Below are positions 25,134 to 32,991 of a stretch of 35,657 nt of DNA, piece after piece. Source of the DNA: Caulobacteraceae bacterium (GTDB taxonomy: Bacteria > Pseudomonadota > Alphaproteobacteria > Caulobacterales > Caulobacteraceae). Numbering within the stretch: position 1 is the stretch's first letter; each line of letters opens with the position of its first letter. The position numbers and the translations under genes were made by a program. Below the pieces are notes generated by a model. That model had not been told where the DNA came from, made no database searches, and saw only the letters and a program-made list of their open reading frames with translations. The stretch lies in assembly GCA_025359665.1 (NCBI GenBank), contig JANYFU010000410.1:1-35657 (forward strand), given 5' to 3'.

Positions 25134-25607
25134 TCAGCTTCCGCCGTTGACTTGCCGGTGGAATTCCAACGGCGCGGCGACATCTGCGATCGGCTCAAGA
25201 CCGGACCCGACACCCCGGATGATGATTGTGCCATAGTCCAGAATTCGGCCCACGATCCCCTGGTTGACCATCACGCTCTCGACCTTGTCGAGGTTCATCT
25301 CGATGGAGTTGCGCCCGATCAGGCCCGTCTTCAGAATGATCCGGCGGTTGGTGACGATGATCTCGGTGGAAAGCCGCCGCAGCCAGGCCCGCAGCAACAT
25401 CGTCCCGCCGATCAGGAAAAGGACGAGAGAGACCCCCAGCAACCCCATGCGCAGATCCGCCGTCGCCTTAACCGCCGCCACGATGCTCAGGGAACCGGAA
25501 ATCACGGTCAGGGCTATGCCCGGCGCCATCAGCATCCAATGCAGTTTTCCCCGGTAGGCGATGGTCTCTCCGAGTTGAAGGACGCGTTCGACATAGCCCA
25601 CGGCCAT
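25134..25607 (-). CDS. Bacterial PH-domain (bPH2/DUF304-like) membrane protein
   Basis: 157-residue protein. Two adjacent membrane helices lie at about 27-52 and 57-77 (MLMAPGIALTVISGSLSIVAAVKA and GLLGVSLVLFLIGGTMLLRAWL). They are followed by a bPH2 domain: STEIIVTNRRIILKTGLIGRNSIEMNLDKVESVMVNQGIVGRILDYGTIIIRGVGSG. The Rossmann-free beta-rich domain is in the cytoplasm by the positive-inside rule. Family members have no established single function. It lies 7 bp downstream of the enoyl-CoA hydratase stop and may share its transcript. Confidence 0.85.
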   Translation of the reverse strand: MAVGYVERVLQLGETIAYRGKLHWMLMAPGIALTVISGSLSIVAAVKATADLRMGLLGVSLVLFLIGGTMLLRAWLRRLSTEIIVTNRRIILKTGLIGRNSIEMNLDKVESVMVNQGIVGRILDYGTIIIRGVGSGLEPIADVAAPLEFHRQVNGGS

Positions 25608-25614
25608 GGATCCC

Positions 25615-26448
25615 TCAGCCTTCCGTCTTCGCGCCCGTCCGATAGTCGCCGAAGGTAGAATCCCGCGCGTCCAGCGCCGCCTTCACCCCTTCGCGGAACT
25701 TGCCCATATACTCTCGCGACGCGTCGGTATGCCAGCCCAGCGCATGCAAATCGGTACCGGCGCGCAGGCCGGCGCGCATGCCCATCGCCTCCATCTGCCG
25801 GTGAACCAGGCGCTTGTTGAGCTGGGCCAACTCCGGGTCGACCTTGGCGATGCGGCAGGCCATGGCCAGGGTCTCGGCCTCCAGCTGTTCCAGCGGCCAG
25901 GCCCGATTGGCGTAGCCCAGGCGCACGGCCTCCAGGCCAGTGATCGAATCCCCGGTCAGCATCAGCTCCATGGCCGCCCGCATGCCCATGATCCAGGCGT
26001 GGTACTGGTTGTCGGGGGGCGACATGGTGCGCACGGCCGGATAGCCGATCTGGGCGTCATCGGCGACGTAGACGAGGTCGCAGGCGAAGGCGAGTTCGCT
26101 GCCACCGGCCAGGCACCAGCCGTGCACCTGCGCGATGATCGGCTTGGCCAGGTCCCACATGCGAAAACACCCTTCCACCACATGCCGCGCCCACTGGCCC
26201 TGGTTTCCGGCGGTGTGGAAGGGCAGGCGTCCCACGCCCGCCAGGTCGTAGCCGGAAGAGAAGCAGGTCCCGGCCCCGCGGATCACGATCACCCGTACCT
26301 CGGAATCCCGATCAGCCGCTTCCAGAGCCGCGAACAATTCGCCGCGCAGAGGGTTTGAAAGAGCGTTGCGCTTGGCGGGGCGGTTCAGGGTCAGGCGGCG
26401 CACATGGGGCGCCGGATCATCGGCAAGGATCAGAGCTTCATCGGTCAT
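25615..26448 (-). CDS. Enoyl-CoA hydratase/isomerase family protein
   Basis: 277-residue crotonase-fold protein. The two oxyanion-hole segments are CFSSGYDLAGVG (about 62-73) and HGWCLAGGSELAFACDLVYVADDAQIGYP. The usual first-glutamate position near MWDLAKPIIA and the second in the NQYHAWIMG region deviate from the canonical E..E pair of hydratases. It could therefore be an isomerase or a divergent crotonase. It begins 84 bp downstream of the amidohydrolase stop on the same strand. Confidence 0.88.
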   Translation of the reverse strand: MTDEALILADDPAPHVRRLTLNRPAKRNALSNPLRGELFAALEAADRDSEVRVIVIRGAGTCFSSGYDLAGVGRLPFHTAGNQGQWARHVVEGCFRMWDLAKPIIAQVHGWCLAGGSELAFACDLVYVADDAQIGYPAVRTMSPPDNQYHAWIMGMRAAMELMLTGDSITGLEAVRLGYANRAWPLEQLEAETLAMACRIAKVDPELAQLNKRLVHRQMEAMGMRAGLRAGTDLHALGWHTDASREYMGKFREGVKAALDARDSTFGDYRTGAKTEG

Positions 26449-26532
26449 CAGACGTTTCCTTCGGTTTCCGCGCCGCCGTCGAGAAGAACGACGCGGTGCG
26501 TTTTCTCCGGCTTAGCGAATTTCCTGCCCTCT

Positions 26533-27831
26533 TCAATGATAAGCGGGAGGTAGATCCGTCGGGTGCAGGTAGCGATCGCGCAGATCCAGGTCACGGCTGC
26601 GCAAGGGTTGTTCCACACCTTTGATCATGATCGCGGTGGGGGCGCTCATGGGTTCTAGAGGATCCCCACTCCAGATCACGATGTCGGCGTCCTTGCCGGG
26701 TTCCAGAGAGCCGATGCGATCAGCCACCCCCCAGATTCGGGCTGGATTGATGGTGATCGAGGCCAGGGCCGCGGCGAACGGCAGGCCGTGAGCGACCGCC
26801 CTACCGGCGTCGATGCGCGGGGTTCGTCCGCCTTCATAAATCGGCGGGTTCTCGATGCCGATCAGAACCCCGGCGGCGTTCAGACGGGCCGCGTTCTCAA
26901 GCGTCGAACCGATCATGTCGAAGCTCTGGGGCAGGTCGGCATAGCCGCTCAGAAGCACTGGTACCTGGGCGGCGGCGATTTCCGGAGCCAGGCTCCAGGC
27001 CTCCTCGGCGCCTTCGAGGATGATTTTCAGTTTCTGATCCTTGGCCAGCCTCAGAACCTGGCGGATATCGGCGGCTCGGTGGACGCTGATCATCAGCGGC
27101 TCGCGACCCTCGACGACCGGGATCAAGGCCTCCAGATCCTGGCGGGACAACCCGTAGGCGCGGCTGTGACCGAGGTCGTAGTTGGCCAAATTGTGAACAT
27201 AGGCGCGCACATCCTCAACAAGTCCGGCCAGCAGGACGAACTCCGCGGCACGGGAGCCGCCGGCGATGCGCGCACCGTCCTCGCCCATCACCAGCACCAT
27301 GCCAGCATGGGTCTTTTCCAACAGGTCCGGCCCCTGGCCCAGATGAATAACCGCCGCCTGGCCAGCGAAGATCATGTTCTTGCGCTCATGCCGCCCGCTC
27401 AGCGTGGGGGTGATCACGGCGTCGGTGACACCGCCGAGGCGAGCGATAGGGATCAGAACAGAATTGGGATTCACGGCATATTGAACGTCGAATGCGGCGC
27501 TGATCACGCCGCTGGCGGTGGCGTTGTCATTGGTCTCCTCGACGCCCTCGGCGATCTCTACCGTGGAGAGGGGGGTGTTGGTGGCCACCAAACCTGGGGT
27601 CACGACATCGCCGTGGGCGTCGATGATCCGAGCTCCGTCGGGGATTCGCGCCGAGGCGCCGACCGCGGTGATCCGACCGCCGGATACGACCACCACGCCG
27701 GATGCGATCTCGCCGGACGGACCCATCGAATAGATGTGGGCATTGGTGATGGCCACTGTCTCGGCCAGGGCTATCGCCGGAGGAGCGGCGAGCCCCAGCA
27801 TCACCAGGACCGGGGCAAGGAGCCGCGCCAT
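26533..27831 (-). CDS. Exported amidohydrolase-like protein lacking the metal-binding HxH
   Basis: 432-residue protein. A signal peptide covers residues 1-23 (MARLLAPVLVMLGLAAPPAIALA). A composite beta-sandwich and a TIM-barrel follow, typical of imidazolonepropionase-like amidohydrolases, including the late NPARIWGVADRIGSLEPGKDADIVIWSGDPLEP. The first metal motif is lost: GLVATNTPLS stands where the partner has GIIDPHSHLG, so Asn85 and Pro87 replace the two zinc histidines. The equivalent of a later His segment reads ILEGAEEAW. It is probably non-catalytic or metal-free, perhaps a partner subunit. Its ATG overlaps the upstream amidohydrolase stop (TGATG). The frame is open far upstream, but the signal peptide and overlap fix this start. 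Confidence 0.88.
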   Translation of the reverse strand: MARLLAPVLVMLGLAAPPAIALAETVAITNAHIYSMGPSGEIASGVVVVSGGRITAVGASARIPDGARIIDAHGDVVTPGLVATNTPLSTVEIAEGVEETNDNATASGVISAAFDVQYAVNPNSVLIPIARLGGVTDAVITPTLSGRHERKNMIFAGQAAVIHLGQGPDLLEKTHAGMVLVMGEDGARIAGGSRAAEFVLLAGLVEDVRAYVHNLANYDLGHSRAYGLSRQDLEALIPVVEGREPLMISVHRAADIRQVLRLAKDQKLKIILEGAEEAWSLAPEIAAAQVPVLLSGYADLPQSFDMIGSTLENAARLNAAGVLIGIENPPIYEGGRTPRIDAGRAVAHGLPFAAALASITINPARIWGVADRIGSLEPGKDADIVIWSGDPLEPMSAPTAIMIKGVEQPLRSRDLDLRDRYLHPTDLPPAYH

Positions 27832-29318
27832 CAGCGTTGACCTCCGACGGCGGGCTGGCCGAGCATGAAATCGGACTTGGGCTGGTAAGCTGGGTCGTGA
27901 GCGTCCCAGGCGAGGCCGCCGTCGATATAGACCTGATCGGGAATGGCGTAGACGCTGAACGGATCGGCGCTCCAAAGCACCACATCCGCCATCTTTCCCA
28001 CCTCCAACGAGCCGGTCTTGGCGTCTATGCCCAGCGCCTTGGCGGGATTGAGCGTTATCCAGCCGATCGCCTCGGGCCGGGTGATATTGAGGCCGGCGCG
28101 GTTGCCCGCCGCCATGGCTAGAGCGGCTTCCACATTCAGATGCTGCACCAGGTTCTCGTCGTCGGAGGACAGGGTCGCGCAGGCGCCGGCGCGCTGCAGC
28201 ATGGCGACATTCTCCTCGATGCCGTCGAAGGACTCCATCTTGAAGCCCCACCACTCGGCCCAGGTCACTGAACAGATTCCCTCGCGCCGCAGCAGGTCGG
28301 CGATCTTGTAGCTCTCCGAGGCGTGGTGGAAGGCGGCGATGTGGAAGCCGAACTCATGCGAGATGTCGATCATCTGGGCCATTTCATCGGCGCGATAGCA
28401 GTGGTTCTGAATGCGAATCTCGCCCCTCAGAACCCCACTGAGCGTATCGAGCTGAAGGTTGCGCAGCGGGGCGTCGGCTTTTTCGCCCTTGGCGACCTTG
28501 GCGCGGTAGTCGTCCCATTTGCGCTGATAGTCGCGGGCGGCGATCCAGGCGGCCCGATAGCCGGCCACATTGCCCATGTTGGTCGAGGGTGCGCGGCCCT
28601 TGCCGCCGTAGACCCGCTTGGGGTTTTCGCCGCAGGCCATTTTCAGATCATAGGGCGCGCCTGGAAATTTCATCGCTTGGACCGTCGTCGCGGCGACATT
28701 CTTCAAGACCACCGACCTGCCGCCGAACAGGTTCGCCGATCCGGGCAGGATTTCCAGGGTCGTGACGCCGCCGGCCAGAGCATGGGCGAAGCCTGGATCC
28801 TGCGGCCACACCGAGTGCTCGGACCAGACCTGGGCCGTGTTGGGATCGGTCGCTTCGTTGCCGTCCGACATCGCTTCGACCCCAGGGGAGGGATAGACGC
28901 CCAGGTGGGAGTGCGGATCGATGATGCCCGGCGTGAGCACGCGGCCATGGGCGTCGATGATCGTGGCGCCGGGCGGCGGTTTGACGTCGGCGCCGACAGC
29001 GGCGATCTTACCACCATTCATAACCAGCCCGCCTTGACGGATCTCCGGCGCGCCTGGAGACAGAATGCGGGCGTTGACGATCGCTGTCGTGGCGGACGGC
29101 AAGGGCCGATAGGTGGACGGATAGGGATCGGGGTTGACCGAAGGGTCCAGGCCTGGCGGCAGAACCTTGGCTTCAGTGGTCTTTTCGGGTCCAGGCCCCG
29201 CCGCCACTGGCTTCGGGTTCACGGCCTGCGTCTTTGGAGGCGCCGGCATCTGCGTGGCGCACCCCGCGGCGCACGCTATCGCCGTGGCGCTGACCACAAG
29301 CAAAACGAATCTTCTCAC
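27831..29318 (-). CDS. Exported lipoprotein amidohydrolase with intact metal site
   Basis: 495-residue amidohydrolase. The start is GTG at 29318 with GAGGGGG just upstream. The leader VRRFVLLVVSATAIACAAGC ends in a lipobox, with Cys20 as the lipidated residue, followed by a Pro-rich linker. Metal ligands are present: HSH at 136-138 in GIIDPHSHLG, a mid-protein HCY and FHHASE, and SSDDE late in the barrel. It presumably cleaves a cyclic amide or peptide-like bond in the periplasm; the substrate is unknown. It is coupled to the degenerate paralogue downstream. A longer open frame to 29867 exists but would overlap the divergent cytochrome gene and has no family features. Confidence 0.88.
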   Translation of the reverse strand: MRRFVLLVVSATAIACAAGCATQMPAPPKTQAVNPKPVAAGPGPEKTTEAKVLPPGLDPSVNPDPYPSTYRPLPSATTAIVNARILSPGAPEIRQGGLVMNGGKIAAVGADVKPPPGATIIDAHGRVLTPGIIDPHSHLGVYPSPGVEAMSDGNEATDPNTAQVWSEHSVWPQDPGFAHALAGGVTTLEILPGSANLFGGRSVVLKNVAATTVQAMKFPGAPYDLKMACGENPKRVYGGKGRAPSTNMGNVAGYRAAWIAARDYQRKWDDYRAKVAKGEKADAPLRNLQLDTLSGVLRGEIRIQNHCYRADEMAQMIDISHEFGFHIAAFHHASESYKIADLLRREGICSVTWAEWWGFKMESFDGIEENVAMLQRAGACATLSSDDENLVQHLNVEAALAMAAGNRAGLNITRPEAIGWITLNPAKALGIDAKTGSLEVGKMADVVLWSADPFSVYAIPDQVYIDGGLAWDAHDPAYQPKSDFMLGQPAVGGQR

Positions 29319-29551
29319 CGCGCCCCCTCGATGGTGCCGCCGAAAACGCAAACTCACGTCGGTACTTGAGCCTGGATCGCCCCGCCTGTCCATCGCCTCA
29401 GCGCCGCGCCGAGGCGGCGTGCGCGATAATTGGACTGTTCGGTGGCCAAACCGCAATGAGGGACTAGACAGCGGCTTCCGAAAGCTGACGATTGCTGATA
29501 GTTGAGGGCAACGTCCGGTCAAAAAGGGCTGGATCTGCCGGGGGCGTGCGG
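29319..29551. promoter_or_regulatory. Divergent spacer between the amidohydrolase and cytochrome operons
   Basis: This spacer of about 230 bp must hold both promoters. I see no clear palindromic operator or consensus -35/-10 pair, and no terminator. Confidence 0.4.
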
Positions 29552-30946
29552 GTGGGGACGTCGGTTGCATTTCTGAATAGAGGGGGTTGGTTAGAACGGC
29601 TATGGGCCGGTTTGGCCTTGCTCGTTCTTGGGCTCGGCGCCCTGGGTTTTCCGATCGCCGCGATATCGGCCGACGCCGGCCAGATGCATGTCCACGAAGG
29701 CGTGGCGTCCTGCGGCGGATCAGCTTGCCATGGCCGGCAAGTCGCCACCCCGCCAGACATTCGCCACAACGAAATTCTGACCTTGCAGGACGACACCGGT
29801 CCCGCGGGCGCCCACAGCAGGGCTTGGCGTGTGCTAACACAACCGCGCGCTCAAGCCATAGCCACAAGACTCGGTCTCGGTCGGGCTCAGGACGCGCCGG
29901 CTTGTCTTGGATGCCATTCCGAGCCCGCGGCGATGCGCGGCGAGTCTTTTCAGCGATCCGACGGGGTGGGTTGTGAGGCCTGTCATGGCGGCTCCGGCGG
30001 TTGGCTGGCCAGCCACTATGCCGCGGGCGTAAAACACTCTGACAGCGTGGCCAGAGGCATGATCCCGCTCGAAGACGCCAAGGCCCGCGCCGGGGTTTGC
30101 CTAGACTGTCACTTCGGCGGCTCGGCCAAGGGACAGTTCGTAACCCATGAGATCATGTCGGCTGGGCATCCCCGGATCGCCTTTGAACTCGACTTGTTCA
30201 GCACGCTTCAGAAGCATTACGACCTGGGCGAGAACTATGCTGGCCGCAAACCGATCCCCTCGGGGGTGAAGCTGTGGGCTGTTGGCCAGGCCATGGCGCT
30301 CGAGCGCTCACTGACCCTGTTTGGCGACTCCCGCCATGGTCAGGAAGGGGCGTTCCCTGAATTCTACTTCTTCGACTGCCACAGCTGTCATCGCGCGATA
30401 TCCGATGATCCCAAGGCCCGGCCGACCGCGATCGTAAACCCTGGCAGGCCGATCCTAGGCGGCATGCCGCCCTACAACGATGAGAACATGATCATGCTGT
30501 CGGCGGCGGCGAAGGTAACGGCGCCAAAATTGGCCTCGACTTTCGAAGCCAACAGCCGCGCCTTCCACAAGGCCCTGACTACCGACCGCGCCGCCGCGGT
30601 TCGCGCTGGCGCTCAACTGGCCGGCTCCGCGAAGGCGCTCTCGACCACCTTCTCCAGTCACGATTTCACCCGTGACGAGACGCTCGCGATCCTGGGTCAG
30701 GTGGTGGGGAACGCGCAGGCCGAGCGTTATACAGACTACACCGGTAGCGCCCAGTCGGTAATGGCTATCGACACTCTACTCAACGCGCTGGTGACCGCCG
30801 GTCAGGTCGACCGCGCCAAGGCCGCCGCCATGCGTCCTGATATCGATCGCGCCTATAGAGCGGTTAGTGACCCCAACGCATATCGTCCCGCGGAATTTCG
30901 GGGCTCGATAAGCCGCATCGCCGCGACGGTCAGGGCGCTTCGCTGA
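29552..30946 (+). CDS. Exported pentahaem cytochrome c (cytochrome c554-like)
   Basis: About 464 residues from the GTG at 29552; alternative starts are GTG 29546 and TTG 29492. A signal peptide with a hydrophobic core (LWAGLALLVLGLGALGFPIAA) ends near residue 41. Haem motifs in order: an unusual C-x4-CH (54-60, CGGSACH), then CLGCH (118-122), CEACH (141-145), CLDCH (183-187) and CHSCH (276-280). Additional histidines (HVHEG, RHNE, GAHSR) can serve as distal ligands. The C-terminal third (about 285-464) is haem-free and helical. It is first in a four-gene operon and overlaps the lipoprotein gene (TGATG). A role in periplasmic electron transfer is inferred; electron donor and acceptor are unknown. 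Confidence 0.85.
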   Translation: MGTSVAFLNRGGWLERLWAGLALLVLGLGALGFPIAAISADAGQMHVHEGVASCGGSACHGRQVATPPDIRHNEILTLQDDTGPAGAHSRAWRVLTQPRAQAIATRLGLGRAQDAPACLGCHSEPAAMRGESFQRSDGVGCEACHGGSGGWLASHYAAGVKHSDSVARGMIPLEDAKARAGVCLDCHFGGSAKGQFVTHEIMSAGHPRIAFELDLFSTLQKHYDLGENYAGRKPIPSGVKLWAVGQAMALERSLTLFGDSRHGQEGAFPEFYFFDCHSCHRAISDDPKARPTAIVNPGRPILGGMPPYNDENMIMLSAAAKVTAPKLASTFEANSRAFHKALTTDRAAAVRAGAQLAGSAKALSTTFSSHDFTRDETLAILGQVVGNAQAERYTDYTGSAQSVMAIDTLLNALVTAGQVDRAKAAAMRPDIDRAYRAVSDPNAYRPAEFRGSISRIAATVRALR

Positions 30947-32988
30947 TGGCGCGCGCTAATCCCATTCTGGCGGTCGTCGCCAGTCTGGCCCTTGCGCTTG
31001 CCGGTTGCGGCGGAGGTGGCGGGAGCAGCCCCACGCCTACGCCGCCGACGACACCTGTCAGTGTGTTTACCGCCCCGGCTCAATTGGCTTTGAGCGTCAC
31101 GGATGTGAAACAGGTGATCGCCCAGTCGGTGGCCGAGGCGCAGGCGCGCGGGACACCGGCGGTGATTTCCGTGACTGATCGGGTCGGCAACGTCCTGGCC
31201 GTCTACCAGATGACCGGTGCGCCCACGACGCTATTAATCAGGCATGGGCCTGGCTACACGCCTCCCAATGGCGGCGAGTCTGATATCCAGGGCGTCCTGA
31301 TCACGCCCTCGACGACGGCCGGGGCTCCGGGGCCGAGGGAAATTCGCACTCTTCTGGGGTCTCCCGCGGCGCTCGGCGCGATCGCCAAAGCCATAACCGG
31401 CGCCTACCTGTCGTCGGGCGGCAACGCCTTCTCCACCCGTACCGCCAGCGAGATCGTCCAGGACACTTTCCCGCCAAATCCCGCCACCGTCGGCCTGGGG
31501 AGTGGCCCACTGTTCGGCGTTCAGTTCAGCCAGCTGCCTTGCTCGGACCTGGAGATTCCCGCGCTCGGCAAGCCGATCGGTCCACACCCGTCGCCGCTTG
31601 GCCTTTCGGCTGATCCGGGCGGCTTCCCGCTGTACAAAAATGGCGTTCTGGTTGGCGGTATCGGTGTCAAGACCAACAGTGACTACAGCCTCGACCCGGA
31701 CGTAACGACCAACAATCCGACCCAGGTCGGTGAGGAAGCAATCGCTCTGGCCGGCACAGTGGGATTCGATCCGCCCACAGGCGTCACCGCCGACTTCATC
31801 ACTGCCGGTGGCAATTCCCTGATCTATACGGTGGCGACCAAGGCGATCCTGAAATCCTCGCCCGGGGCCGCGCCGGGCTTTGATACTCTAGGCGCTGGTG
31901 TCGGCGCCCTGATCCCAGTGCTTGCCTTCTATCCGAACCCGACGATCCTCGCCGGTCAGGCCTATGGCTCGGAATCGTCCGGAATACGTAAGTCGACAAC
32001 GGCGGAGTTCAGCAATCCCGACGCCTATATTCTGACTGATGGCGCCGGCGCCAATAGGTTCCCGGTGATCGGCGGCACCGATTCTCCAAGCGGCGCCGCG
32101 CCGCTGTCAGCGACCGAGGTTCAATCGGTGCTGCAGAACGCCTTCACGATCATGAGTAACGCCCGCGCCCAGATTCGCAGTCCGCTCGACAGTCGCGCCC
32201 AGGTCAGCATTACCGTGGTGGACACCAAGGGCGTGCCTCTCGGTCTGGTCCGGGCTCCCGATGCCCCGATTTTCGGCATCGATGTCGCCCTGCAAAAGGC
32301 GCGCACGGCCAACTTCTTTTCACATCCGTCCGCCGCCTCTGACCTGATGAACAACGCCGATCCTGGTCCCAACCCGGATAGCGCCACGCTAACCCGAAGC
32401 CAGGATATCAAGAACTTCGTGATCGCCATGCAGGCTTTCCTGGGCGACCCGAGCGCCTTTACCGGCAAGACCGCCTTCACGGATCGCGCCATCGCCGGCT
32501 TTTCCCGGCCAAGGTTTCCCGATGGGCAGGTTAATGGCGCTCCGGGGCCACTGTCGCGGCCGCCGGCGAACTGGAGCGTGTTCGCCACCGGCCTGCAGAC
32601 GGCGCTGGTGGACACCAATCTCATTCATGCCTTGCTGGGCGCCCCGGATAGTCGCTGCACCTTTGTGCCGAACGTCACCGCCGGCCAGAACCGCCTCCAG
32701 AACGGGATTCAGATCTTCGCCGGGGGAGAGCCGATCTATCGCAACGGCGTGCTGGTCGGGGCGATCGGCGTCTCGGGTGACGGCACGACTCAGGACGATA
32801 TGATCGGCTTTCTGGGTGCGGACGGCGCCCACAACGCACTCGGCACGATCGGTAACGCGCCGGTGGCGATTCGCGCCGACCAGCTAGTGATTAGCCAAGG
32901 GGGCGGGGCCAATCGAGTTCTCTATGTCAGTTGTCCGCCTGATCCGTTCGTAACGTCCCACGTTCAAGACGCCTGTTCGGGCAAATAA
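30946..32988 (+). CDS. Lipoprotein with two GlcG/HbpS-like haem-binding domains
   Basis: 680-residue exported lipoprotein. The lipobox LAGC has Cys21 as acceptor, followed by a Gly/Ser/Pro/Thr linker. Two GlcG/HbpS (DUF336) domains are visible. Domain 1 is about residues 45-275 (ALSVTDVKQVIAQSVAEAQ, SVTDRVGNVLAVYQM, closing with KNGVLVGGIGV). Domain 2 is about 385-640 (LSATEVQSVLQNAF, ITVVDTKGVPLGLVRAPDAP, DVALQKARTANFFS, closing with RNGVLVGAIGVSGDGTTQDDM). Such domains bind haem or related cofactors in known members. It is sandwiched between cytochrome and porin genes, with a 3-bp gap to the latter. It may act in haem delivery or as a structural bridge; that is inference. Confidence 0.82.
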   Translation: MARANPILAVVASLALALAGCGGGGGSSPTPTPPTTPVSVFTAPAQLALSVTDVKQVIAQSVAEAQARGTPAVISVTDRVGNVLAVYQMTGAPTTLLIRHGPGYTPPNGGESDIQGVLITPSTTAGAPGPREIRTLLGSPAALGAIAKAITGAYLSSGGNAFSTRTASEIVQDTFPPNPATVGLGSGPLFGVQFSQLPCSDLEIPALGKPIGPHPSPLGLSADPGGFPLYKNGVLVGGIGVKTNSDYSLDPDVTTNNPTQVGEEAIALAGTVGFDPPTGVTADFITAGGNSLIYTVATKAILKSSPGAAPGFDTLGAGVGALIPVLAFYPNPTILAGQAYGSESSGIRKSTTAEFSNPDAYILTDGAGANRFPVIGGTDSPSGAAPLSATEVQSVLQNAFTIMSNARAQIRSPLDSRAQVSITVVDTKGVPLGLVRAPDAPIFGIDVALQKARTANFFSHPSAASDLMNNADPGPNPDSATLTRSQDIKNFVIAMQAFLGDPSAFTGKTAFTDRAIAGFSRPRFPDGQVNGAPGPLSRPPANWSVFATGLQTALVDTNLIHALLGAPDSRCTFVPNVTAGQNRLQNGIQIFAGGEPIYRNGVLVGAIGVSGDGTTQDDMIGFLGADGAHNALGTIGNAPVAIRADQLVISQGGGANRVLYVSCPPDPFVTSHVQDACSGK

Positions 32989-32991
32989 CCG

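Noticed and set aside
27832-28254. N-terminal extension of the second amidohydrolase
   Set aside because: It would read out of frame through the first amidohydrolase; the signal peptide begins at 27831 with a TGATG junction.
28323-29369. 348-codon plus-strand frame opposite the first amidohydrolase
   Set aside because: Antisense shadow; no motif, and the minus strand carries a complete enzyme.
29319-29867. N-terminal extension of the lipoprotein amidohydrolase
   Set aside because: The extension is Arg/Pro-rich, overlaps the divergent cytochrome gene, and lies before a clear GTG start with ribosome site and lipoprotein signal.
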